This document shows, in pieces, positions 44,788 through 54,762 of a stretch of 64,000 bases of DNA (positions within the stretch are counted from its first letter, which is position 1; each line of letters begins with the position of its first letter). The notes below the pieces were generated by a model. The model saw only the letters and a program-made list of their open reading frames with translations. It was not told the origin of the DNA and made no database searches. This stretch comes from Hallella bergensis DSM 17361 (lineage in GTDB: Bacteria; Bacteroidota; Bacteroidia; Bacteroidales; Bacteroidaceae): contig NZ_GG704784.1 of assembly GCF_000160535.1 (NCBI RefSeq), positions 68,258-132,257 of the forward strand. The letters are read 5' to 3'. The position numbers and the translations under genes were made by a program.

Positions 44788-45975
44788 ATGGGACAATTAC
44801 AGGAAAAGTATAAAAACTATCGCGAGCCACAGCGTTATATGGAGGCTGGCGTATATCCCTATTTTAGAGAAATTACCAGTAAACAAGGACCCGAAGTCAC
44901 CATGGGCGGACATCACGTGCTGATGTTCGGCAGCAATGCCTACACGGGACTGACAGGCGACGAGCGCGTCATCGAGGCCGCCGGGCAAGCCCTGAAGAAA
45001 TATGGCTCCGGGTGTGCAGGCAGCCGCTTCCTCAACGGAACCCTCGACCTGCATGTGCAGCTGGAGAAAGAGCTCGCCACGTTTGTACACAAGGACGATG
45101 TGCTGTGCTTCCCCACGGGTTTCACCGTAAATTCCGGTGTGATTCCGGCCGTTGTGGGACGCGGCGACTACATCATCTGCGACGACCGCGACCATGCCTC
45201 CATCGTGGATGGGCGGCGCCTGAGTTTCGCCACGCAACTACGCTACAAGCACAACGACATGGACGACTTGGAGCGCGTGCTTCAGAAACTCCCGAAAGAG
45301 GCCATTAAGCTGATTGTGGCCGACGGTGTTTTCTCTATGGAAGGTGACCTCTGCAAGCTGCCCGAAATCGTGGAACTGAAACATAAGTACAACTGTTCGA
45401 TCATGATCGACGAGGCTCACGGCCTCGGGGTGTTTGGAAAGCAGGGCCGGGGCGTGTGCCATCACTTCGGCCTTCAGGACGAGGTAGACCTCATCATGGG
45501 CACTTTCTCGAAAAGCTTGGCCTCGATCGGTGGATTCATCGCTGGCGATGCCGACACCATCAACTATCTTCGCCACACGTCCCGCACCTATATCTTCTCG
45601 GCCAGTGACACGCCCGCAGCCACAGCTGCCGCACTGAAGGCGCTTCACATTATCCAGGAAGAGCCGGAGCGCATCGAGCATTTGTGGGACGTTACCAACT
45701 ACGCGCTGAAGCGATTCCGCGAGGAGGGTTTTGAGATTGGCGACACCGAGAGTCCGATTATCCCCCTCTACGTACGCGACATCGACAAGACTTTCCTCGT
45801 CACCCATCTGGCTTTCGAGGCCGGGGTGTTCATCAACCCCGTCATTCCACCGGCCTGTGCACCGCAGGACACGCTTGTGCGCTTTGCCCTGATGGCATCG
45901 CACACGACCGACCACGTGGAGCGTGGTGTGCAGATTCTGAAGAAAATATTCACAGAGCAGGGAATCATCAAGTAG
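44788..45975 (+). CDS. spt: Serine palmitoyltransferase (alpha-oxoamine synthase)
   Basis: 395 residues. Fold-type I PLP enzyme with FGSNAYTGLTGDERV, the GSGCAGSRFLNGT loop, the DEAHGLGVFG cofactor segment and PLP lysine K242 in GTFSKSLASIGGF. Length and motifs match Bacteroidota serine palmitoyltransferase, which joins serine and palmitoyl-CoA to start sphingolipid synthesis. The related 2-amino-3-ketobutyrate and 8-amino-7-oxononanoate synthases are the alternatives. The short N-terminus and PYFREITSKQGPEV fit SPT best. Confidence 0.85.
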   Translation: MGQLQEKYKNYREPQRYMEAGVYPYFREITSKQGPEVTMGGHHVLMFGSNAYTGLTGDERVIEAAGQALKKYGSGCAGSRFLNGTLDLHVQLEKELATFVHKDDVLCFPTGFTVNSGVIPAVVGRGDYIICDDRDHASIVDGRRLSFATQLRYKHNDMDDLERVLQKLPKEAIKLIVADGVFSMEGDLCKLPEIVELKHKYNCSIMIDEAHGLGVFGKQGRGVCHHFGLQDEVDLIMGTFSKSLASIGGFIAGDADTINYLRHTSRTYIFSASDTPAATAAALKALHIIQEEPERIEHLWDVTNYALKRFREEGFEIGDTESPIIPLYVRDIDKTFLVTHLAFEAGVFINPVIPPACAPQDTLVRFALMASHTTDHVERGVQILKKIFTEQGIIK

Positions 45976-45996
45976 TCCCCGCAGTCGTATAGACCG

Positions 45997-46046
45997 AAAC
46001 GCAAAGCGCATCTCACGAGTCAAGTCATGAGATGCGCTTTGCGTTT
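45997..46046. terminator. Bidirectional terminator after spt
   Basis: A perfect 19-bp stem (45997-46015 with 46028-46046) around a 12-base loop; it separates spt from the convergent small membrane gene. Confidence 0.85.
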
Positions 46047-46074
46047 GGCAGAATACGGTGGCCGGCAGCCTACC

Positions 46075-46272
46075 CTACTCGTTGGTATAAAGCCAAACGA
46101 CGGCAATGATAATCAGCACCGAGAGGATACATCCCAAGGTGAATAGCACATTGGAAATAATCCGGCGGCGCCTCCTGGCATGAAACTGGTTCTGCTTGAA
46201 AATATCTGATGCGTCTTGGTGGTGATGATGGTGGTGATGTCTTCTTTCAGTCGTCATACCTGTAATGTTCAT
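46075..46272 (-). CDS. Small single-span membrane protein with a seven-histidine run
   Basis: 65 residues (60 if the ATG at 46257 is used). The cytoplasmic-side N-terminus carries H x7 after TTERR, then a basic patch (HARRRRRI) and one C-terminal membrane span (NVLFTLGCILSVLIIIAVVWLY). A -7 element TAATTTTG is at 46295-46302 and a terminator lies downstream, so it is an independent unit. No family is recognised. The histidine run could bind nickel, zinc or other metals; that is inference. Confidence 0.65.
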   Translation of the reverse strand: MNITGMTTERRHHHHHHHQDASDIFKQNQFHARRRRRIISNVLFTLGCILSVLIIIAVVWLYTNE

Positions 46273-46294
46273 GCATTTTTCATCGATTCTTCGC

Positions 46295-46302
46295 CAAAAT
46301 TA
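46295..46302 (-). promoter_or_regulatory. -7 promoter element of the histidine-run membrane protein
   Basis: TAATTTTG on the minus strand, 22 bases upstream of the ATG at 46272. Confidence 0.55.
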
Positions 46303-46459
46303 CAAAAATAGTACAAAAGAAGCCCTATTATTTTGCCATATTTAATAGGAAAGGGTGAAAAATTGCGAACCCCGTCTCATTTTGGTGCTGTCAACATAGC
46401 ATCTCACCCTATCCCTCACAAAACTGTAAGGGAATGGCCAACAAATGCTGCAACACGCT

Positions 46460-46909
46460 TTACCGTCTATCGTTCTGCTTGTAGAACGTCAGTTTTTTGG
46501 GCAACCTCACCCATTTGCGGTTTCGCGCAATCTTAAGTGTGCTGCCGGCACCCTGCCTCAGCACATACGTGGTGTCGTCGGTCTGTTCCAGTGTTGCCGT
46601 CAAATCCTCACTGCCGTAGTCGTTGATGACTTCCAGCCTGAGGGTGGTGGCATTCTTAATGGCCGATGAGGTGAACAGCCACTTACGCCCGTCTTTGTTG
46701 TCGCCCAGATAGCCGGGCAACTCCCCATAGATTTCCTGACCAGGCACGATGACGTTCTTCTGGTAGGGGTCGAGACAGATGTAGACGTCGTATTCACGGT
46801 TGAGGAAGTTGCCTTTGAATGGTTTCGACTCCGCGCCGGCCACAGTTCCTTGAGCCATTGCAGATGCCGACACCATCAGGCACACAATTCCCACGATCAG
46901 TTTTCTCAT
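46460..46909 (-). CDS. Secreted protein of unknown function (intact paralogue)
   Basis: 149 residues from ATG 46909; the GTG two codons upstream is not needed. Signal peptide ending SASAMAQ. The mature part is beta-rich with NREYDVYICLDPYQKN, VPGQEIYGELPGYLGD and TLRLEVINDYGSEDLTATL, ending in a basic KLTFYKQNDRR. A paralogue with the same order of motifs lies at 49820-50268 but is broken. No known domain is recognised. The pair flanks the ISL3 remnant and serpin, hinting at an old local duplication. Confidence 0.75.
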   Translation of the reverse strand: MRKLIVGIVCLMVSASAMAQGTVAGAESKPFKGNFLNREYDVYICLDPYQKNVIVPGQEIYGELPGYLGDNKDGRKWLFTSSAIKNATTLRLEVINDYGSEDLTATLEQTDDTTYVLRQGAGSTLKIARNRKWVRLPKKLTFYKQNDRR

Positions 46910-46992
46910 AGGCACAACAGGTTGACACCTGTGATACTGATATCTGACGCCAAAAAGGCGTACAATATGATCAAAAGTCTTTGTCCGAATAT

Positions 46993-47226
46993 TTATTTCT
47001 TGATTTTAGACCAGACCCACAAGATGATAACAGCACCGATAACGGCCGTAGCGATCTGTCCGATAACACCGTTCCACTCTATGCCAACCCAGCCGAGCAC
47101 GTTGCCACCAACAAAACCACCAACAAGACCCAATAACAAGTCGACCAAACATCCCTGGCCGTCATGACCCATAATTTTACCGGCTATCAATCCGGCAAGA
47201 AGACCTACAATAATTGTCCAAATCAT
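46993..47226 (-). CDS. GlsB/YeaQ/YmgE-family small membrane protein
   Basis: 77 residues from ATG 47226. Three hydrophobic helices with the glycine-rich family pattern: MIWTIIVGLLAGLIAGKIMG, VDLLLGLVGGFVGGNVLGW and IGQIATAVIGAVIILWVWSKIKK. These transglycosylase-associated proteins are induced by stress in several bacteria; the mechanism is unknown. Promoter at 47263-47270; the IS element at 47313 lies just upstream of that promoter. Confidence 0.9.
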   Translation of the reverse strand: MIWTIIVGLLAGLIAGKIMGHDGQGCLVDLLLGLVGGFVGGNVLGWVGIEWNGVIGQIATAVIGAVIILWVWSKIKK

Positions 47227-47262
47227 AATTTCTATTTGTTTAAAAGTTGTTATAAACATGGA

Positions 47263-47270
47263 CAAAGATA
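47263..47270 (-). promoter_or_regulatory. -7 promoter element of the GlsB-family gene
   Basis: TATCTTTG on the minus strand, 37 bases upstream of the start codon; the inserted element begins only 43 bases further upstream. Confidence 0.65.
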
Positions 47271-47312
47271 AGAAAAAAATATCAGAATTGTATGATTTCG
47301 TCAAATTATTTT

Positions 47313-48297
47313 AGGTTCTTCCGCTTTTCTCGTTGGTCGATGGTAAGTTTCATCGGATAATTTTAGAGATCATATAAAAAAGAAGCCTAATTCCGTTATA
47401 TATTAGGATTCACCACAAATCTTAAATATAGAACATGGAACTAAGCTTCTTATATCATGGTTTCGGTATTGACCGCAGTTACCATTATCATACTACGGAG
47501 TACAAAGATAGCTCAATAGTTTTAAAACTCAAAAGTATTCCGGTAAAGAAAGTAACCTGCCCTCATTGCGGCAGCACGGAAGTCATACGATATGGTGTGG
47601 TCTATCGCAACATACACAATCTTCCCATTGGCAGCAAAAGGACTTTCCTATACCTTACAGTTCAACGCTACCAGTGCAAGACGTGTGGAAAAGTACATCA
47701 GGCAGACATACCGTTTACTCATGGGCTACACATGTATATGACAAGTTCCATGTGGTTGAGCTTGTAAATGAAGCCGTGAACCAAGTCCGCCGTAGCGTGT
47801 GGAATCAGGAGAAGAATATGGAGAAGAGGAAGCTGATAAAAGGAACGAGATGGATGCTGTTGTCAAAGTCGTTGGATAAGTTCGATGAAGCATCAAGGAG
47901 ACGCTTTACTAACATCCTGACTACAAACGACCCCCCCCTGTTCAAGGCATATTACTTAAAAGAAGACATCGCACAGATATGGATGCAAAACAACAAGGTG
48001 GAGGCTGAGGAACAGTTGCGGTATTGGTGCGACAGGGCCATAGAAAGCAAACTGCCGGCAATGGTTAAAGTAGCTAACACGCTATTGGCAAAACGGACGG
48101 GGATACTTGCCTGGTATGATTGTAAGGTTACAAATGCCATACTTGAGGGGACAAACAACAAGGTGAAGTTGATAAAGAGGAAAGGCTATGGTTACAGAGA
48201 TGACGAATACTTCAAATTGCTTCTTTTAGGCATGAAAGATGAAACCGTCAAAACTGAATTAAATTAATGGCGACCAACGAGAAAAGCGGAAGAACCT
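47313..48297 (+). mobile_element. ISL3-family insertion sequence, internally deleted
   Basis: About 985 bp bounded by perfect 27-bp terminal inverted repeats (47313-47339 and 48271-48297), each outer end reading AGGTTCTTCCGCTTTTCTCG. Inside is a broken ISL3 transposase. No matching 8-bp target duplication is seen (flanks ATTATTTT and TAAAAAAG), so the insertion is old or rearranged. The element retains intact ends and could still be mobilised by a full-length relative. Confidence 0.9.
47435..48267 (+). pseudogene. ISL3-family transposase with central deletion and frame change
   Basis: The 5' part encodes the zf-ISL3 zinc-ribbon domain (CPHCGSTEVIRYG, YQCKTCGKVHQADI) to about codon 97. The 3' part, in another frame, encodes the end of the DDE domain from YDKFHVVELVNEAVNQVRR to EGTNNKVKLIKRKGYGYRDDEYFKLL, which includes the last acidic residue. 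The middle (helix-turn-helix and the first two catalytic aspartates, roughly 150 codons in a typical 400-residue protein) is missing, so the enzyme must be inactive. Confidence 0.9.
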
Positions 48298-48427
48298 TAA
48301 AAAAGCTAAAAGGGTTGTCGGCCATGCAAGAATTTCGGAGTTTTGGCATTATTTAAGTAAGTTCTGCCAGTCTGATAAGGCTGATTGATAGAACTGGTTT
48401 GATAGAACATTTAAACAAAATCAAGTG

Positions 48428-49666
48428 ATGAGAAAATCTGTAAGAGAAATATGTGTACTGGTATTGGCAACAATACTGTTGGTTTCTTGCCATAGTGTCA
48501 ATCAGAAAATGTCGAAAAAAAACAACATGCCAGGTATGGTCAGAATGACGGAGGATCAGTTGTCGGCAGTGAGCAGCAATAACGACTTCTCGTTGCGTAT
48601 GTTCAAAGAAGTTGCTGCCTCGGGGGAAGGCAGTGTGCTCGTTTCTCCCCTGAGTGCCACCTATGCGTTGGGCATGTTGGCCAATGGTGCACAAGGCGAT
48701 ACGCGGCGGGAAATCGTTGGAGGTTTGGGATTTGGAACAGAAGATGTGAAGGATGTCAACGCGATATGTCAACAGTTGATGACCGATGCACCTTGGTTGG
48801 ACAAGTCTGCTACGATCGACATTGCCAATGCAGTGGTGGTTAATCAGAAGCATCAGCTCCGGACCGACTTTAAGAAAACAGTCAGGCAACATTACGATGC
48901 TTTGGTTGAGAACAAGGATTTCGGTTCGCCGGCTACATTGTCATTTATCAATAATTGGGCCAAGGAAAAAACAAAAGGCATGATACCAAAGGTGTTGAAT
49001 GCTGTCGACCCTATGGCTGTGACCTATTTGATGAACGCTGTTTATTTCAAGGGTATATGGGCATCTAAGTTTGACAAGGCGCGGACGCAAAAGGAATCTT
49101 TTGTTACTGAAAACGGAGCGCGTAGACAACTGCCGATGATGCATCAGGAATCCCAATACAGAGCCAATGTCAACGACACCTGCAAGACTGTGATTTTGCC
49201 TTATGGCAACGGTTCGTTCAACATGGTTGTCCTTTTGCCTCAGAAGGGCAAGACGGTGAACGACGTTTTGGCCGGCCTTTCTACCGAAAAATGGAGAGAA
49301 AACATAGAAAGCTGTTTGGAAATGGAGGTTGACTTGAAGTTGCCGCGATTCACAACAACCTGTCAAAGTGTGCTCAACAAACCTTTGTCGAATATGGGTA
49401 TGCGGCGGATGTTCAATTCGCAGCAAGCTGATTTCGGAGCCTTGTGTGACGGTCAGACGGCCGTGTCAGAAGTATTGCAGAGTGCAAAAATCGAATTGGA
49501 CGAGGAGGGTACGCGTGCAGCAGCAGTTACTGCTGTCGTAGTGATGATGACTTCTGCTGGTCTGCCTGATTTGATGGAGTTTCATGCCGACCATCCGTTC
49601 GTGTATGCCATTACCGAGAGCAGCACCGGTGCCATATTTTTCATGGGTGTATATCGAGGCGACTGA
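48428..49666 (+). CDS. Serpin-family protease inhibitor lipoprotein
   Basis: 412 residues from ATG 48428, lipoprotein signal (TILLVSCHSV). The serpin fold is complete: SNNDFSLRMFKEVAA, VLVSPLSATYALGMLANGA, FINNWAKEKTKGMIPKVL, TYLMNAVYFKGIWASKF and the C-terminal HPFVYAITESSTGAIFFMGVY. The hinge EEGTRAAAVTAVVV has the small residues needed for inhibitory loop insertion, and the loop before HPF is a few residues longer than in antitrypsin, so the P1 residue is uncertain. Bacteroidota serpins such as miropin block host and own proteases. The gene follows the IS element directly. Confidence 0.93.
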   Translation: MRKSVREICVLVLATILLVSCHSVNQKMSKKNNMPGMVRMTEDQLSAVSSNNDFSLRMFKEVAASGEGSVLVSPLSATYALGMLANGAQGDTRREIVGGLGFGTEDVKDVNAICQQLMTDAPWLDKSATIDIANAVVVNQKHQLRTDFKKTVRQHYDALVENKDFGSPATLSFINNWAKEKTKGMIPKVLNAVDPMAVTYLMNAVYFKGIWASKFDKARTQKESFVTENGARRQLPMMHQESQYRANVNDTCKTVILPYGNGSFNMVVLLPQKGKTVNDVLAGLSTEKWRENIESCLEMEVDLKLPRFTTTCQSVLNKPLSNMGMRRMFNSQQADFGALCDGQTAVSEVLQSAKIELDEEGTRAAAVTAVVVMMTSAGLPDLMEFHADHPFVYAITESSTGAIFFMGVYRGD

Positions 49667-49819
49667 TATCCACAGGGGCTTTTCAAGCGTTGATTAGTCG
49701 GCATGGATGAGCCTGCAGATAATGGCAAAATCCGTACCGACAAACGGGACGGCCATGGCTGTTGAGACGTAGGCGTGCCGCGTCCCAGCAGGGAAGCGTC
49801 GCCGTATCAGCCTGGGTGG

Positions 49820-50268
49820 TTATTTCTTCGGCCTTCTTTTATAAAAGGATATTTGCTTGGGCAGTTTCTGCGATTTGCCGTTGCGCGCAATTTTCAGAGT
49901 ACTGCCCGACTCTTTTTTAAGCACAAAGGTTGTGTCATCTTCCTGTGTGAGCGTAGCCACAAGGTCTTCGCTGCCATAATCGTTGATGACACTGAGCCTG
50001 AGCGTAGACTTGTTGATGATTTTCGACGACGTGAACAGCTATTTGCGCGAGTCGCGAGTGTCGCCCAAATAGCCCGGCAGCTCACCGTATATATCCTGCC
50101 CGGGCACGGTTATGTTTTGCCGATAGGCATCGAGTTGCAGATAGATATTGTAGTCGTTGTTATAAAATACCCTTTAAACAACGTCGAGTCAGGAAGAGTG
50201 GTTGTTTTCTGTGCACAAACTCCGATGGTTGCTATCAAGGCAACCATTGCTATAATGATTTTCCCCAT
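49820..50268 (-). pseudogene. Broken paralogue of the 46460-46909 secreted protein
   Basis: Reading from ATG 50268 gives a signal peptide (IIIAMVALIATIGVCAQ), then frame is lost after LFKGYF, where one base is missing. In the shifted frame the paralogous sequence resumes (NIYLQLDAYRQN, VPGQDIYGELPGYLGD, STLRLSVINDYGSEDLVATL, FYKRRPKK). A TAG replaces the Trp codon in RDSRK-W-LFTSS (the paralogue has GRKWLFTSS). One frameshift plus one nonsense change make it a pseudogene. The promoter element TAACTTTG at 50291 is still intact. Confidence 0.88.
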
Positions 50269-50290
50269 GGTGATAACTTGTTGAATATTG

Positions 50291-50298
50291 CAAAGTTA
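50291..50298 (-). promoter_or_regulatory. -7 promoter element of the broken secreted-protein gene
   Basis: TAACTTTG on the minus strand, 22 bases upstream of the start codon. Confidence 0.55.
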
Positions 50299-50349
50299 AT
50301 GCTTTATATCAAGAAAAGGCAGGTGTTTTTCAAAATATATTAATGAAAC

Positions 50350-50380
50350 TTGTACGTTTGTATTATTTATACTATCTTTG
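50350..50380 (+). promoter_or_regulatory. Promoter of the glycogen operon
   Basis: TATCTTTG at 50373-50380 with TTG at 50350-50352, spacing 20, about 28 bases before the ATG. Confidence 0.65.
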
Positions 50381-50407
50381 CGTATGTTTATTATAACAAT
50401 TAGATAA

Positions 50408-52072
50408 ATGATGACAACAGAAATGCTGTTTCCTGATTATATTTTCGAATCGAGTTGGGAAGTTTGCAACAAGGTCGGAGGTATATATGCCGTATTATCG
50501 ACACGCGCCAAGACATTACAAGACAGAATCGGGGACCGTTTGATTTTCATCGGCCCGGATTGTTGGAAACAACAAGAATGTATCTATTTCAAGGAGGATG
50601 CCTCCCTTTATGCCGACTGGCAGGAGCATGCATCCCGGGAAGGACTCCAGATAAAGGTTGGACGCTGGGACATCCCCGGTCAGCCTGTCGCCGTGCTCGT
50701 GGACTTCAGCCCCTACTTTGATCAGAAAAACCGCATCTACACCGAACTGTGGAATAGTTTCGGGGTGGACAGTCTCCATGCCTATGGCGACTACGACGAG
50801 GCGTCCATATTCTCGTATGCAGCCGCATTAGTGGTGGAGAGCTTCTATCGGTTCTGCCTCGGTCCATCGCACAAGGTGGTGTATCATGCCAACGAATGGA
50901 TGACGGGACTGGGACTGCTCTATATCCACAAGCATCTGCCGGAGGTGGCCACCATCTTCACCACCCATGCCACGAGCATCGGCCGAAGCATTGCCGGCAA
51001 CAACAAACCGCTCTACGACTACCTGCCCGCCTACAATGGCGACCAGATGGCCGGCGAGCTGAACATGCAAAGCAAGCACTCCATCGAGAAACAAACTGCC
51101 CACTACGCCGACTGTTTCACCACGGTGAGCGACATCACGGCGCGCGAGTGTGCCGAGTTGCTCGACAAACCGGTGGATGTGGTGCTGCCCAACGGGTTCG
51201 AAGATAACTTCGTGCCACAGGGCGCGGCACTCACGGCCACACGGCGCAAGGCGCGCAGGCGTTTGCTCGACGTGGCCAATGCCCTGCTGGGAACCACGCT
51301 CGATGACAACACCCTCATCGTGTCTACCAGTGGGCGATATGAATTTCGGAACAAGGGAATCGATGTGTTCATCGAGGCCATGAACGACCTGAACCGCGAC
51401 AACCGACTGACCAGAAACGTTGTAGCCTTCATCATGGTGCCGGGCTGGGAGGCCGGTCCACGCCAGGACTTACAGGAGCGGTTGGCCTCGGGGGAAACCT
51501 TTGCCGAACCGCTGACACTCCCCGCCGTGACCCACTGGTTGCACAATGCCAACGACGACAGGGTGTTGGGCATGATGCAGGGGCTGGGCATGAAGAATCG
51601 GGCCACGGACAAGGTGAAGGTCATCTTCGTGCCGTGCTACCTCACGGGCAACGACGGCATCATCGACATGCCCTATTATGATATTGTGCCGGGTAGCGAC
51701 CTCTCGGTCTACCCCTCCTACTACGAGCCTTGGGGCTACACCCCACTGGAGTCGGTGGCCTTCAGAGTGCCCACCATCACGACCACCTTGGCCGGATTTG
51801 GGCTGTGGGTGAACTCCGAGTTAGGACATGAGGGCGTGATCGAAGACGGCGTGAAAGTTATCGAACGCACTGACTACAACCTCTCCGACGTGGCCGACGC
51901 CATCAGGAACATCGTGGTGGACTATTCGAACATGTCCGACACGCAAGTGAGAAAAGTGCGGGAGAAAGCCCGGAGACTCTCGAAAAAAGCATTATGGAAC
52001 CGCTTTATCGTCCACTATGAGCGTGCCTACGACTTGGCACTGCGCAAGGCTGAGGCAAGAAAACAACAGTAA
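50408..52072 (+). CDS. Glycogen synthase (GT3-like)
   Basis: 554 residues. The N-terminal [22 protein letters not shown] is the GT3 glycogen-synthase donor loop (K-V-G-G), followed by [14 protein letters not shown] and [13 protein letters not shown]. The C-terminal GT-B half has [12 protein letters not shown], and [19 protein letters not shown] contains the E-x7-E type catalytic region. GT3 enzymes extend alpha-1,4-glucan from UDP-glucose and are the usual Bacteroidota synthase instead of GlgA. Followed after 25 bases by the glycan phosphorylase gene: synthesis and breakdown of glycogen in one operon. Confidence 0.9.
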   Translation: MMTTEMLFPDYIFESSWEVCNKVGGIYAVLSTRAKTLQDRIGDRLIFIGPDCWKQQECIYFKEDASLYADWQEHASREGLQIKVGRWDIPGQPVAVLVDFSPYFDQKNRIYTELWNSFGVDSLHAYGDYDEASIFSYAAALVVESFYRFCLGPSHKVVYHANEWMTGLGLLYIHKHLPEVATIFTTHATSIGRSIAGNNKPLYDYLPAYNGDQMAGELNMQSKHSIEKQTAHYADCFTTVSDITARECAELLDKPVDVVLPNGFEDNFVPQGAALTATRRKARRRLLDVANALLGTTLDDNTLIVSTSGRYEFRNKGIDVFIEAMNDLNRDNRLTRNVVAFIMVPGWEAGPRQDLQERLASGETFAEPLTLPAVTHWLHNANDDRVLGMMQGLGMKNRATDKVKVIFVPCYLTGNDGIIDMPYYDIVPGSDLSVYPSYYEPWGYTPLESVAFRVPTITTTLAGFGLWVNSELGHEGVIEDGVKVIERTDYNLSDVADAIRNIVVDYSNMSDTQVRKVREKARRLSKKALWNRFIVHYERAYDLALRKAEARKQQ

Positions 52073-52097
52073 AACAAAATTAATAAATTATATAGTT

Positions 52098-54659
52098 ATG
52101 AAAATTAAAGCAGATTACAGCAATGCTCCCAAATGGAAGGAGCTGTCTGTCAAGTCGCGTCTCCCCGAGCAGTTGAACTGCCTCGACGAGATTGCACACA
52201 ACCTGTGGTGGGCATGGAACTATGAGGCCCGCAGACTGTTCAAGAGTTTGGACGAAAAGCTCTTCGAGGAAGTGGGTCACAACCCCGTGTTGTTGCTCGA
52301 GCGACTGGGCTATGACCGCAAGGAAGAAATTGTGAAGGACCGCACCCTAATGAAAAAGGTGAAGGACGTGTATGCCTCCTTCCGCGCCTATATGGATGCC
52401 AAGCCCGATACCAAGCGCCCCTCCGTGGCCTATTTCTCGATGGAATACGGCTTGAACCAAGTGCTCAAGATCTATTCCGGCGGCCTCGGCATGTTGGCTG
52501 GCGACTATCTGAAAGAGGCATCGGACTCCAACGTGGACCTTTGTGCCGTGGGCTTCCTCTATCGCTACGGCTACTTCACGCAGATGCTCTCGATGGACGG
52601 TCAGCAAATTGCACACTACGATGCACAAAACTTCAACTCGTTGCCCATTGAGCGTGTGCTCGATGAAAACGGCAACCAAGTGGTGGTGGAGGTGCCCTAT
52701 ATGAACTATCAGGTGCATGCACTGGTGTGGTGCGCCAACGTGGGGCGTATCAAGCTCTACCTGCTCGACACCGACAACGACATGAACTCGGAATATGACA
52801 GGCCGATTACCCACTCCCTCTATGGCGGCGACTGGGAAAACCGCCTGAAACAGGAGATACTGCTGGGCATCGGCGGCATACTCACGCTCAACAAGCTGGG
52901 CATCAAGAAAGACATCTACCACTGCAACGAGGGTCACGCAGCTCTGTGCAACCTGCAGCGGCTCTGCGACTATATCGACAGTGGACTGACGTTCAACCAG
53001 GCCATCGAGCTGGTGCGCGCCTCATCGCTCTACACCGTGCACACACCGGTTCCAGCCGGTCACGACTATTTCGACGAGGCACTCTTCGGCAAGTATATGG
53101 GCGGCTATCCGGCACGCCTGGGTATCTCTTGGGACGAATTTATCGGTATGGGACGCGAAAATCCCGACGACCACAATGAACGCTTCTGCATGAGCACCTT
53201 TGCCTGCAACACCTCGCAGGAGATCAACGGCGTGAGCAAGCTCCACGGATGGGTGAGCCAGAAGATGTTTGCGCCGATATGGTCGGGATATTTCCCGGAA
53301 GAAAACCACGTGGGATATGTCACCAACGGTGTGCACTTCCCCACATGGACTGCTACCGAGTGGCGCAAGGTGTACGATAAGTTCTTCGACCCGAACTTCA
53401 TCAACGACCAGAGCAACGAGGACATCTGGCATGCCATCTACGATGTATCCGATGACGAAGTGTGGAAGACACGCATGGCACTGAAGCAGAAGCTCGTTAC
53501 CTATATCCGCGAGAAGTTCACGCAGTCGTGGCTCCGCAATCAGCAGGATCCGGCTCGCGTGGTGTCGCTGCTCGATCGGATTAATCCCAATGCGCTGATG
53601 ATCGGTTTCTGCCGCCGCTTCGCCACCTATAAGCGTGCCCACCTACTGTTTACGGATATCGATCGCCTGAACCGCATCGTGAACAATGAAGAGCATCCCG
53701 TTATCTTCTTGTTCTCGGGTAAGGCCCACCCCGCTGACGGTGCCGGCCAGGGTCTCATCAAACGCATATTCGAGATTAGCCAGCGCCCGGAGTTCCTGGG
53801 CAAGATTATCTTCCTCGAGGACTACGACATGCAGCTCGCACGCCGCCTCGTGTCTGGCGTGGACATCTGGATGAACACGCCGACCCGTCCGCTCGAAGCA
53901 TCGGGTACATCAGGCGAGAAAGCCGAGATGAACGGTGTGGTGAACCTCTCCGTGCTCGACGGATGGTGGGTTGAGGGCTATCGCGAGGGTGCCGGCTGGG
54001 CACTCCCCCAGGAACGCACCTATGAGAACCAGACGTATCAGGATCAACTCGATGCGGCTACCATCTACTCGCTCCTGGAAAACGAGATCATACCGCTCTA
54101 CTACAACCGTAACAAGAAGGGTTACAGCGAAAAGTGGATAAAGGTTATCAAGAATTCCATCGCCACCATCGCGCCCCACTACACCATGAAGCGGCAGCTC
54201 GACGACTACTACGATAAGTTCTACACTAAACTGGAGAAACGATTCAGGAAGCTGTCTGCCAACGACAGCAAGCTGGCCAAGGATATTGCGCTCTGGAAAG
54301 AGTCCGTAGCCGAGCGCTGGGACGGAATCCACGTTGTAAGCAAGGATATCAGCGTATTCGATAACGGCGGAGAGACGGGTGTGAAATATACGCTGAAGTA
54401 TGTCATCGACGAGCAGGGACTCAACGATGCCGTGGGTCTGGAACTCGTTACGCTGAAACCTGAGACCGACCCGTCGGATCGGGAAATCTTCAGTGTGCAC
54501 GAATTCAAGCAGGTGAGCCATGAAGGCAACAACTACACCTTCGAGCTGGAGGTAGAACCTGATATGGCTGGTGCATTCCGCAGTTGTGTGCGCATGTTCC
54601 CCAAGAACAAGGATCTGCCTCACCGTCAGGACTTCTGCTATGTGAAGTGGCTCGACTAA
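52098..54659 (+). CDS. glgP: Alpha-glucan phosphorylase (GT35, DUF3417-containing)
   Basis: 853 residues from ATG 52098; the frame extends into the synthase gene but the ATG after the gap is preferred. The N-terminal DUF3417 region ([24 protein letters not shown]) and the body [58 protein letters not shown] and [19 protein letters not shown] mark the AlgP branch of glycogen phosphorylases. The C-terminal part holds the PLP-binding region ([29 protein letters not shown]). It releases glucose-1-phosphate from glycogen. Confidence 0.92.
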   Translation: MKIKADYSNAPKWKELSVKSRLPEQLNCLDEIAHNLWWAWNYEARRLFKSLDEKLFEEVGHNPVLLLERLGYDRKEEIVKDRTLMKKVKDVYASFRAYMDAKPDTKRPSVAYFSMEYGLNQVLKIYSGGLGMLAGDYLKEASDSNVDLCAVGFLYRYGYFTQMLSMDGQQIAHYDAQNFNSLPIERVLDENGNQVVVEVPYMNYQVHALVWCANVGRIKLYLLDTDNDMNSEYDRPITHSLYGGDWENRLKQEILLGIGGILTLNKLGIKKDIYHCNEGHAALCNLQRLCDYIDSGLTFNQAIELVRASSLYTVHTPVPAGHDYFDEALFGKYMGGYPARLGISWDEFIGMGRENPDDHNERFCMSTFACNTSQEINGVSKLHGWVSQKMFAPIWSGYFPEENHVGYVTNGVHFPTWTATEWRKVYDKFFDPNFINDQSNEDIWHAIYDVSDDEVWKTRMALKQKLVTYIREKFTQSWLRNQQDPARVVSLLDRINPNALMIGFCRRFATYKRAHLLFTDIDRLNRIVNNEEHPVIFLFSGKAHPADGAGQGLIKRIFEISQRPEFLGKIIFLEDYDMQLARRLVSGVDIWMNTPTRPLEASGTSGEKAEMNGVVNLSVLDGWWVEGYREGAGWALPQERTYENQTYQDQLDAATIYSLLENEIIPLYYNRNKKGYSEKWIKVIKNSIATIAPHYTMKRQLDDYYDKFYTKLEKRFRKLSANDSKLAKDIALWKESVAERWDGIHVVSKDISVFDNGGETGVKYTLKYVIDEQGLNDAVGLELVTLKPETDPSDREIFSVHEFKQVSHEGNNYTFELEVEPDMAGAFRSCVRMFPKNKDLPHRQDFCYVKWLD

Positions 54660-54669
54660 TCAGGATGAT

Positions 54670-54710
54670 GCAAGCGGGGGTGGCACGGTGCTGTCCCCCC
54701 CCGCTTCTGC
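54670..54710 (+). terminator. Possible terminator hairpin after glgP
   Basis: An imperfect GC-rich hairpin: AGCGGGGG (54673-54680) pairs with CCCCCGCT near 54698-54705, with inner GCAC/GTGC pairing. The following T run is poor. Confidence 0.4.
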
Positions 54711-54762
54711 AACACCGACAGCGCGAGAAAAAGGAATAACAAAACGATAGAAAGGCAAAGGA

